64,000 bases of DNA from Bradysia coprophila (Eukaryota; Arthropoda; Insecta; Diptera; Sciaridae): assembly GCF_014529535.1 (NCBI RefSeq), contig NW_023503616.1, forward strand, positions 1,364,001 through 1,428,000. The letters are read 5' to 3'. Within the stretch, counting starts at the first letter, position 1, and each line of letters begins with the position of its first letter. The notes beneath the pieces were generated by a model. That model saw only the letters and a program-made list of their open reading frames with translations, was not told the origin of the DNA and did no database searches. This document shows positions 24,313 to 34,000 of this stretch, piece by piece. Both the position numbers and the translations under genes were made by a program.

Positions 24313-25477
24313 CCTTCCAATAGATTTTTATTGCAAACTATTTAGTCATTAATTCTCCTCTATTATAATAACTTAGGTTAGGGATAGCTGAACTTTGACA
24401 AGTGAGACCAGTGGTGATGATCCCGATGAGGCAAAATGTCAGAAGGTTATGGATATTTCACTTCTTCATTTGTTAATTTTACGACTGGGAATTATATTTC
24501 ATCAACGTTTATTGTCTAAAGCCCGGTTCGTGGGAAAATGAATGTAAATGATTGGACGTTCTGTCATTGTTTTGGTGTGAACGGCCAAATTGACAGAATA
24601 GCCATACATTTTCTGTCAAATACTTATATTCGCACCATGTATAAACCAGACCAACCAGACTTAAAAGTAAGGCACAAATAGATCAAAATATGAATGCTTA
24701 CGTTCTAAGAAAGCGCGCGGAATAAAGCCATACAAATATTTCAAAATGTCCCTTTCCTTTTTAATGTAATTAAAAATGTCCCTTCGCTTTATTTTGTGTT
24801 GTGATTAAAAATTGTTTTCGTTGTGTGTTATATATTTCCGAATTTTCCAATCTACCCTATATTATATCGATGGTTTTACCCAAAAATAACATTAGGTGAA
24901 CTTTACTTCACGGCGGTGAAACTTTACCTAACCCACCTATCCTTTTTGAGTAAAATGATGGATTATGATGGAAATTGTACTTCTCGACACCATTGGAGCT
25001 CGTTCAGAAACTCTTCGTTAAGTTTCACTGGGGAGGATTTTGACACTTCTTTCATATAAAGTATGTCAAAATCTTCACTTTGGGTAATGAATTTTTAGTT
25101 CCTGAACTTGTTCTTGATAAGTAATATATAGACTATTTTTAGGTGGATAGTTTACGTGGAAAGTACAAAATATGTGGTCATAGAACAAAAAACACACCTG
25201 CAGGATAATGGTGCAATAAAATCTTTACCATTGTAAAAATCTTGGAAATTTTGTATTCGATGGTCAAATTATATAGATAATGTATAATGTAAAGACACTA
25301 ATGACTTAATACACTGTTGCCGCCATTGCAAAACCTTTTATTTCTCTAACCCATTACCGGTGGAAAATTGGTAAAGTCTAATGACAGATTCATTGATGAT
25401 TCATACTCCATACGTGGTAAATTTCTTAATTAGGGTCATAGGTACACAAACCACTCGGCAGGTATTGCTTTTTTTGC
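24313..25477. other. Intergenic; left flank of the fourth finger-gene locus
   Basis: From about 24640 the sequence is recognisably related to 2590-3030 of the array, but much diverged. CCAGACTTAAAAGTAAG near 24652 is an uninterrupted version of the site where the array carries the TA-flanked MITE. No CHMP2B sequence is present here. Confidence 0.5.
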
Positions 25478-25517
25478 TTAAATAGGGGTCTCTTTGTACA
25501 AATGTCTATCAGTTTCC
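25478..25517 (+). promoter_or_regulatory. Core promoter of finger gene copy 4
   Basis: TTAAATAG at 25478-25485 and TATCAGTTT with presumed +1 A at 25511. Spacing is 33, as in the other three copies, although the surrounding sequence has diverged. Confidence 0.6.
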
Positions 25518-25776
25518 TTCAGTCCTTTGACCAGATAACTCGCAGAACTTTATCTAAGGCATAGAGTTTGAGATAGTCGAACTTTATTTTGTGACAAAGC
25601 ACCAGATTTTTTAAAAAAAAAAAGAGAGAATTTCGTTAAGACAACGGTGAACATTTCAAAAGTGCCTGAGTTATAGATTGAACCTGGTTAAACAAACAAA
25701 CAACGAGCAATTTGCAAAAAGAGCTATTGAGACAAATATTGCAATATCAGAGGAGAAAAATCAAAATCGAAAAAAA

Positions 25777-26205
25777 ATGAACATCAATTTGGACGATTAT
25801 TTCGCGAGTGTCATCGCTGATGAGAGTTCGACTAAACGTTTCGAAGCAAAATCAATCAGACAGAATTCTTATAAGTGTTCGCTGTGTCACTCGGTTTATC
25901 CAGCCGGCGAATTTAGAATGCATCACATTCTCTGCCATCCAAATGAGAATCTTAGCTATAAAACATATTCCAAGGGCAGCACCGAATATTTGGGGCGAAT
26001 ACTAAATACTTGGTACAAGTGTAAAACTTGTGGCAAATATCTTCAGATTGTAGATACAACTTTACACCATAAGCAACATCATCCGGAAATACAATCAATA
26101 TCAAGCAATTACATAAACATCAAATATGTGGAGCAGAGCCAGCAAAGCAGAGAATTTCAACATCGCCCTGCAAGAGACTCCAACTCCAGCGACTATCGGA
26201 ATTGA
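25777..26205 (+). CDS. Two-finger C2H2-like protein, copy 4 (lone locus)
   Basis: 142 aa with both CxxC/His-rich fingers. The N-terminal half has about ten nucleotide differences from copy 1, several changing residues (for example HSVYP in finger 1, NENLSY after it). From about 25,950 to 26,240 the DNA, including part of the 3' noncoding sequence, is nearly identical to the array copies. Upstream of the ATG the frame is open but has no ATG. The leader (about 266 nt) has one copy of the TTCGTTAAGACAACGG unit and no ATG. It may be close to the ancestral locus. Function unknown. Confidence 0.7.
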   Translation: MNINLDDYFASVIADESSTKRFEAKSIRQNSYKCSLCHSVYPAGEFRMHHILCHPNENLSYKTYSKGSTEYLGRILNTWYKCKTCGKYLQIVDTTLHHKQHHPEIQSISSNYINIKYVEQSQQSREFQHRPARDSNSSDYRN

Positions 26206-26319
26206 AAAATCAGCGCGAAAATGCAGAACCATCAACACCTATTTCGTATCGGTTCTAGAATGCAGTGACATTTTGTGTAGATGTGCTGCAAACGTTTTGT
26301 ACAGAATTATAATCGTAAC

Positions 26320-26623
26320 GAGGTGGCATGGTGGCGCTGATGCTAATCGGCATTCACGAATTACATGGACATCCAAACATGTTTTTACATGCTTATGCAT
26401 GGTAAAGTGCACTTTACATCACTGCTTGTGACAGCGAAAATGCACTTACCGTCCACAAACATGTAAAATGTGTTACGTCAATGCTTTTAAATGCTTGTTT
26501 AGGCACGTGTGATTACGCCACTCGCCTTCGGCTCTTTCCACAAACCTCACACTTGCCTGACAAATATTTACAAACAGTGACGTAACATACTAAAAAATGA
26601 TGACAGTGCCACCATGTCACCTC
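26320..26623. mobile_element. MITE, ~304 bp, downstream of finger gene copy 4
   Basis: Imperfect terminal inverted repeats, GAGGTGGCATGGTGGCGCT against GAGGTGACATGGTGGCACT. The inside has short palindromes around CATG and no coding capacity. It splits the region equivalent to the finger-gene 3' flank in the array. Confidence 0.55.
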
Positions 26624-26639
26624 TCTGGTATAACTATAT

Positions 26640-27541
26640 AGTTTTGTAATATGTAAAATTTATCGATTGTAATTAATAAAAAATCAAATCGCTTTTTATT
26701 AAACAAATTTTTTTTTTTTACCAAATACTTGCCGTTTATTATTTGTCCACACATGCGATTGGTGATTCTCACGGACGTTTGATCTACACGTGGTGTATCG
26801 CTTAAAAGAGAATCAACTGGAGCATAATTTAGTCGACCTCTATCTAAATCTAATTTGAAAAGCTGAATACACCAATCCCATCGAAGGGATTAAATAGATT
26901 TGATTATTCTATTGAACAATATATCAAGTGCGACTTTACCCAAGGGCATTTGTAGAGTATCTTAGGCCTCATAATATAGGGTCAATCCGACTGATGGTTG
27001 GAAAAGATATGTCGAAAAACTCACCGTTAAAGGTTAACCACAGTTCCATTATTGATGGTGTAGCGTATGTATCGACTAAAAAAGGAAACTGACTGTTCTC
27101 CTGGATATATTTTTAGGGCCTAGAGTTCTGAAATGTGGTTGACAATTTTCTTAAGGAAAATGGAGATTATCCTTGTCACTGGATATCGCTATAATTTGAA
27201 AAAAAAAAAAAAATGCGTGGCCACAAAAACATTACGTGTCTGACAAAATGGACACAATTTAATCAGACAAAACGTTCATTTGATTCGGAAATTCAAAATT
27301 GATGCAACAAAAATGTACGTTGATGGTAAAGGTTGGACTTTAATAAGCGTCTGAATAACGACACCACTATTTTATAATATACCATTGGTATACCCACCCG
27401 CGCAGCGTAATAAGTTAAATGAACGAAAGTCCTGACTATTTTCATATATCCAACAATGATAACGCAAGTAGAGGAAATCGGTTGATCCCTGTTGCTTATA
27501 AATTAAATCCTCCATTATCAGTGTTCTGTGCCATGACATGA
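26640..27541. other. Intergenic, nothing recognised
   Basis: Contains the end of similarity to the array flank (to about 26790) and an A-run near 27200. No coding similarity seen. Confidence 0.4.
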
Positions 27542-27548
27542 TATAAAT
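27542..27548 (+). promoter_or_regulatory. TATA box of the fibrinogen-domain gene
   Basis: TATAAAT at 27542-27548. Transcription would start about 30 bp on, near 27572, downstream of the ATG at 27547, so it favours the ATG at 27589 as the true start. Confidence 0.6.
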
Positions 27549-27588
27549 GCTGAGCTCAAACTTGAAAGACACAGAGTTCTTTGTGAGA

Positions 27589-28512
27589 ATGATTTCCGTT
27601 GTTGTTGTGCTACTCATCGCTAGCTTTGTTGCGGGTCAATCTGCTCGAGAATTTTTTTGTGAATTCAAAAGCGATGGAGTGTTCGAACAGAATGTGGAAC
27701 AAAGTCTATTACATCTAAATGAAGGTCCATTCATTTACTTTGACGATTGTGAAGATGCACTCAAGAAAGGATTTACGCTTAGCGGCGTCTATCGCATCAA
27801 ACCCAAATCTTCGTTTAGACCGTTCCAAGTGTGGTGTGACATGGAATCGGAAAGTGGTGGATGGACTCTCATTCAAGTCAGATATGATGGATTGACTGAT
27901 TTCTTCAGAAACTGGGTGGAATATCGGAATGGATTTGGCCGCGTTGATGGTGATCATTGGCTTGGAAATAATTTTATTCATCAATTGACGGAAAACAATG
28001 ATTATCAGCTGAAGATTGAAGTGACTGGCTTCCAAGATAATGAGTTTGCTTTCGCCAAATACTCTCCATTCCACATTGGATCGGAAGACGAAAACTATAG
28101 ACTCTACATTGGAAATTTCAGTAGTGAAGGGCAAATTAGTGATTCGCTCTCGTCTCATAATGGATCTATGTTCTCAACGAAAGACAACGACAACGATGAT
28201 TGGCCAGCTAACTGTGCTGAGAGATTCAAAGGAGCTTGGTGGTGAGTAAAGATCAGAAAATATTTTGCTGAAGAACTGGAAAACGAAGCGTTTTTGTTTC
28301 AATTGATTAATTTAGAAAATTCGCATAGGTACCGTGGATGTTATCAGTCTAACCTTAATGGCATTTGGATGAGCAAACAACGTTCTATTGCAGTCAGAGG
28401 TCCACAAACGGTTGACAACGAAATTGGTATAAATTTTCGAAATGTTTTCAACGTATATTTTTACAGTTTGAAAAGCGTTGAAATGAAAGTAAAGAAGTTG
28501 AGGCGTACATGA
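27589..28512 (+). CDS. Secreted fibrinogen-related protein (FREP/ficolin-like)
   Basis: Two exons, 27589-28241 and 28329-28512; 278 aa. A signal peptide (MISVVVVLLIASFVAG) is followed by a short linker and a C-terminal fibrinogen-like domain: GVYRIKP, then QVWCDMESESGGWTLIQ, then the calcium-site region KDNDNDDWPANCAE, GAWWYRGCYQSNLNG split by the intron, and YSLKSVEMKV near the end. Insect fibrinogen-domain proteins usually bind sugars or act in immunity, but no specific ligand can be inferred. No collagen-like or coiled-coil stalk is visible. An upstream in-frame ATG at 27547 is less likely because of the TATA position. Confidence 0.9.
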
Positions 28513-28642
28513 TTAAATTGTCAGTGTATTTTAACAAAACAACTATGAATCTTCATCTTTATTTATTGTGGAAATACATTAGAGGCCAAATCTATATATC
28601 TGTATTTAGCCATAACGAACAATTTTATTTCAACGAACAATT

Positions 28643-29606
28643 TTAACAATCAAGACATTTCCATTCAACGATACCACTTCCAGATCCAAAGCGCTCTTTC
28701 GTGTATTTTTCGATATCAATCAAGAATCCAGTGTTCTGAGAATTTCTCGTGCAACAACCATTACAGTCAGAATCTGCGCACATGTCATAAACCTTAGCAT
28801 CGATTTGGTTGGTTCCTTGTCTTAATCTTAATGTCTTTAGCTGATACTTAGCAGCATCCTTTGAATGTACGGCTATGATATTATTCGCCCTAACCCAAGT
28901 TTCCGGTTGCTGGCCAGACACGAATGCAAAATATCCAGCCCACAAGCATCCGTTGTAATTTAAACATTCGTCACTGTTTGGATCCGGATATGACTCATAA
29001 TTCGTTAGGTCTGCTCTGTTCCATTCTTTTGTATTTGCAATAAATTGTCAATTAACAACATGAAATATCTCGAATCTAGTAGATTGTAAAAAAAACAACT
29101 CACCACTAGGAGAACCACCACTGCTGTTTTCCATGATTCCACACACAGCTGATGTGTCACTACTTACGATCGCGTCACTCTTGGACACAGCATTTTTCTT
29201 CATCCAACATGTTCCACTGTTATAGTTCGTCCATGTAAAATGAGTACAATCTAATAAACGGAAACATGGGCTCAAGTCAAGCAAATTATTGGCTGCGTTT
29301 AACATTAAACGTTAAACTCGATATGGAAACTCAATAGTAATTCTATGTATGGGAGTCAACTATGGGACTCAAACGTTCAGTATTATCGTAGCGAAGTACA
29401 AGCTATCTTAAAAAGGCACACTAAGAAATGTGTATTCCATACCTTGTGTAGATGCGCATCGTCCACCACAATCTTCTCCCTTTGTTAATGCATTACTGAG
29501 GTCATTTCCTGCAAAGTCGCAACCTGTTTGCCCAATTACCATTCCATGTAATTCCATGAGAGTTGGATACTGCAAAAGCAAGTACCACGAGAAAAGTTGA
29601 TAGCAT
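28643..29606 (-). pseudogene. PAN + double-psi-barrel secreted protein A (one frameshift)
   Basis: Three exons by phase: 29443-29606, 29104-29250, 28643-29025. Exon 1 has a signal peptide (MLSTFLVVLAFAVSNSHG). The rest has the pattern of a PAN/apple module: CDFAGNDLSNA, CGGRCAST, CTHFTWTNY, GTCWMKKNAVSKSDA, VCGI. The C-terminal part (about 125 aa) has VYDMCADSDCNGCCTRN, GFLIDIEKYTKERFGSGSG and a final VEWKCLDC, which resembles a barwin/expansin double-psi barrel. Exon 1 is 164 nt where phase needs 163: one extra base just after WNGNWAN throws the signal peptide out of frame with the PAN part. All else is open, so this may be a young pseudogene, an allele or a base error. The domain assignment is my inference. 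Confidence 0.7.
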
Positions 29607-29969
29607 TTTGACGAAATATAATAACCTGGTAACACTCTTTAATATTCAACTAGTTATTTCGTTATTGATTATTATTAAACTGCATGCTACAAAGTCAGAC
29701 TGCTTTTATATACATCCCACACAAAGCTAAATCTTTATTGCAATACTTAACAGATATCATTCAACTGTGAATTGAAAGCCATAAATAATGATATTTGGAA
29801 CATTCGTCAGCTTACGTTCCAGTGTATAAGCTGTAAATCATTGGCTTCTGGTTTTTAATCGATAAATTGAATCGGACAACATGAATAGCATTTTTAACAA
29901 TAAGCTTATGGAAGTGGAAAAATACGACCATCATTTACAGTAAAAATCATTTTATTTCAACTAAGAATT

Positions 29970-31089
29970 TTAACAAATCAAGACATCTCCATTCAACGAT
30001 ACCACTTCCGGATCCGAATCGCTGTTTTGTGTTATTTCTCAATATCAATCAGAAACCAGTGTTCCGAGAATTTTTGTGCAACAGCCATTACAGTCAGAAT
30101 CTGAGCACATGTCATACACTTTGGCATCGATTTGCTTGTTTTCCTTGCTTCAGTCTTAATGTCTTCAATTTATATTTCGAAGCATCCTTTGAATGTATGG
30201 CTATTATATTGTTGGCTTTAACCCAAGATTCTGATTGCTTCCCGACACAAATGCAAAATACCCAGCCCATAAGCAACCATTGTAATTTATACATTCGTCA
30301 CTATTTGGATCTGGATATGACTCGAAATTTGTGAGATCTGCTCGGTTCCATTGCTCTGTATTTGAAAACATTTTTTAAAAATTAGAACATGAAATACCCT
30401 AAAGACTGAAACATTGGCTCACCGTTAGAAGAACCACGATCGCTGTTTTCTACAATTCCACACACAGCCGATTTGTCAGTACTTTCGAAAGCATCATCTT
30501 AGACACGGAATTTTTCTTCATCCAACAAGTTCCTCCATCATAGTCAGTCCATGTGAAGTGAGTGCAGCCTGGTAATGAGCGGTTGAAATTTAGCTTATAT
30601 GAATAAGTAAATGAATGAAATACGGAACCGTATGTTACTTTGTCGACAGCACTGCTCCTAGCATTAATAGTGAATTAACAAGCGTCAAATTTAGAGCCCT
30701 TAGTGACAAATTATTGTTTGTATTATAAATTTCAACTCATACAACCAAAACAAAATACCAATTTTTACAAAAGAAACATGTTCATAATAAGAGCAGTGCA
30801 GTTTCTCACATATTCACGATACACGGTACAAATCACATATAGTGCAGCATATAATAGGACAGATTTTCAATATAAGCTGTGCTGTTTATCTATAGTCTAT
30901 TCGATATCAACGGCATTTTCATATACCTTGCGTAGAAGCACATCGTCCACCGCAATCTTCTCCTCTCATTTTTACATCCTTTAAGTCATTTCCTCGAAAA
31001 TCGCAGCCTAGAGCCCAGTTATCATTCCAAGTTATTCCATAAGAATCGGACACTGCGACAGTAAGTACCACGAAGGAAATTGCTAACAT
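29970..31089 (-). pseudogene. PAN + double-psi-barrel protein B, decayed paralogue
   Basis: Tandem paralogue of the gene at 28643-29606. Exon 1 (30927-31089) is intact: MLAISFVVLTVAVSDSYG then ITWNDNWALGCDFRGNDL. Exon 2 (about 30424-30572) lacks one base in the VSKSDA-equivalent. Exon 3 (about 29970-30356) has further frameshifts near 30237 and 30145 and a stop within the last 30 codons. A small hAT-like MITE lies in intron 1. Too many defects for base errors alone; a real pseudogene. Confidence 0.8.
30647..30801. mobile_element. hAT-like MITE, diverged copy
   Basis: Ends CAGCACTGCTCC and GAGCAGTGCAG are the same family as the better copy at 41353-41549, and the middle is also related (ACTCATACAACCAAAACAA). 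It sits in intron 1 of the decayed PAN-barrel gene. Confidence 0.55.
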
Positions 31090-31381
31090 TTGTTAAATAC
31101 ACACACTTTTATTTATTATAACTCTCAAAACAACTTGCACGCTTCTTTATTAAAAATTACATATTGAGAAGAGAGATAGTTGCTTTTATATGGTAAGATG
31201 TATGGGGAACGTCTCCAAACTACATTTGCCTTTGAGAGGAGAATTCGTCAATGATATTTTCTTGCATAAATTAACAAAACTTGATTCCATACAGTTAATG
31301 TTAATCTAGTTTGTGTCTAAGTTTGTTTTAGATGTTTTATCAGCTGGTCCACTGATTCAATCAAACTGCCTCAACATCATT

Positions 31382-32235
31382 CTCTGGTTTCAGGTATACA
31401 GGTTTCAGACAAATTCCACATTTTTGTAACTAAGTTACACGAAATTGTAGTAGATAAAATACGTTCGAAAATTGATAAATGGAACGTCCCCGCATGTTGT
31501 TTACTAATTAATGATAAGAATTTTGAAGAAAAAAAACAAAACAAAAACAATTCTGCAAACTCCGTGAATCACATGTAAGGCTTATGTTATTCCCCAAAGA
31601 GACAGACAAATGCGTTGTTTATACATACGAAATATCATAAGATCTTAATATCAAAGTATTATTTGCAGAGAATCGGATTTGAGGGTAATATCTATGAGAC
31701 AAAGAAAATGCGGTACATCAACACACTTTAAGCATGAGTGCTTCGAGTGACAGCTGTCAAATAGAGTACAATTTTGTATTTGAAAAAAGCACAATTTTTG
31801 CAGTGTCACTCTGGTTTCAGGTATACAGGTTTCAGACAAATTCCACATTTTTGTAACTAAGTTACACGAAATTGTAGTAGATAAAATACGTTCGAAAATT
31901 GATAAATGGAACGTCCCGCATGTTGTTTACTAATTAATGATAAGAATTTTGAAGAAAAAAAAACAAAACAAAAACAATTCTGCAAACTCCGTGAATCACA
32001 TGTAAGGCTTATGTTATTCCCCAAAGAGACAGACAAATGCGTTGTTTATACATACGAAATATCATAAATTAATGATCTTAATATCAAAGTATTATTTGCA
32101 GAGAATCGGATTTGAGGGTAATATCTATGAGAATGCATCAAAGAAAATGCGGTACATCAACACACTTTAAGCATGAGTGCTTCGAGTGACAGCTGTCAAA
32201 TAGAGTACAATTTTGTATTTGAAAAAAAGCACAAT
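31382..32235. repeat. Tandem duplication, two ~427-bp copies
   Basis: The sequence from CTCTGGTTTCAGGTATACAG at 31382 is repeated from 31809 with only a few small differences. No coding sequence inside. Confidence 0.85.
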
Positions 32236-32551
32236 TTTTTGCAGTGTCAAAATTTGTTTGATACACTGTCCACTTTCAGTACTCTATTTAGAGTACCACT
32301 CATTGGCGGATTAACCTATGGGAAATTCGGTATTCTATCCACGGCGCGGCACTGGAAAAACTTGGCGCTGGAAAAACTCGTGGACCGTACAAATTTCTAA
32401 TAATCTTCTCTTAAATGCATGCAGTAAAATGCAAAAGCAAGACAAAATTGGCCCTGAATTTTTAAAATTTGGCGCTGAATTTTCATTTGCCAGTGGCGCT
32501 GAAAACCTTGATCCGCCTCTGGTACCATTCATGCTTGAAGTGCGTTGGTTG
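32155..32551. mobile_element. MITE with a later insertion
   Basis: Starts CAACACACTTTAAGCATGAG and ends with the inverse, CATGCTTGAAGTGCGTTGG. The right end is separated from GAGTACCACTCAT by about 215 bp flanked by TACCACTCAT and TACCATTCAT, a possible insertion with a 10-11 bp duplication. Related termini occur near 31716, 52780 and 13856. Confidence 0.4.
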
Positions 32552-32639
32552 GGTACATACTCGTTTTGACATTGAGGGCGATGACATATAAACCTAATTT
32601 ACTTTTCGATAATACTGGTTTATATTCATTATTGATCTC

Positions 32640-34000
32640 GGTCGTCTTTCTTTTGATGACATTAATGACTTTAACTTTCAGTCGTTAAATAGAGTTGCTA
32701 AGCAAGTTCGGCTGTATGCATCACCATAATTATTTAAATTTTATAATCATGCGAAAATCTATAGTTTTCAGACCAATGGGATGAACGCTTATCTGTCCAT
32801 AATCAATTTTTTAACTTTTCCTCCTATGTACAAAGTTGAGAATTGAATAATTTCACCCGTCTAGGACCTTTCAACAATCATTATTTATTTAACAGATGTG
32901 TATACAACTTTTCATGTTGAGGTCCTAAATTACGAGAAAGATTCCGTAATTTATGCCCAATGCATGAAAATCTTTTGTCTTCATCTTCAAATTTCATTTG
33001 TCATTCGTTTTGTGCACAGTGGACAAACATTAATTGTGAAAAACTGCATTATTTTATAAAGAGAGCTTAAAAATCCCTTTTCTTGCGTCCGAATTTTTAA
33101 TTTTTTTCATTTCCAGGCGCTAGCCCGATTTTTGATGTTGGTTGATACGTTTTGACATTACATGCAATAAATAATTCTTTTCATAAGTTTATACATTTAC
33201 TCGTCGTCTTTCTTGGCGCTAACTTCAGTGTTAAATAGAGTTCTCAAGTTCGTTACATCACCATATTAAGTTTAAATTGTTTAAATAGATTGCATGAAAA
33301 GTCATTTATGACATCACACGGATAAGTATCTGTACAATTTTCATCATTTTATTTTAAACAAAAAAATAATTTTCTTTTCCACCTATGTACAAAGTTGAGA
33401 AGAAAATTTCACCGTCTAGGCCTTTCAACAAAATTTTAACAATTTATACAACTTTTCATGTTGAGGTCCTAAATTACGAGAAAGATTCCGTAATTTATGC
33501 CCAATGCATGAAAATCTTTTGTCTTCATCTTCAAATTTCATTTGTCATTCGTTTTGTGCACAGTGGACAAACATTAATTGTGAAAAACTGCATTATTTTA
33601 TAAAGAGAGCTTAAAACATCCTTTTCTTTCGTCCGTAGTCTTTCGTAGTATTTTTTACTCGAGTGTTCCAGGCGCTAGCCGATTTTTGTATGTATGGTTG
33701 ATTTTACGCTTAAATTTAAAAACAAAAATTACAAACTGCAATAAATTAATGTCGGTTGGGTTTCACCAAGTTTACTACCATGGTTACCCTCGTTACCCGG
33801 CTTTATTGGCGCTACCATCGTGTCAAGTGTCAAATATTTGAAGTTCTCCAAGTCTTTTTCGTTACAGTCGAGTCTATATCTACAGTTTAAAAACATTGTT
33901 CAAAATACATTTCATGAAAAGACATTTAAAATGAACATCACACGGAACAGTAAGTACATCTGCTACAGGTTTTCATCATTTTATTTTATCAACAAAAAAT
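32640..34000 (+). repeat. Decayed tandem duplication of the PARN 5' end
   Basis: Three successive blocks start near 32640, 33195 and 33790 with GTCTTTCTTGGCGCTAAC-type sequence and a GTTAAATAGAGTT motif. The third block runs into PARN exon 1 (ATGAACATCACACGGAACA/GT). The second has the related TATGACATCACACGGATAAG near 33307, and a worn version follows the first block near 32750. About 160 bp (32908-33066 and 33447-33606) is almost identical between blocks 1 and 2. Confidence 0.65.
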
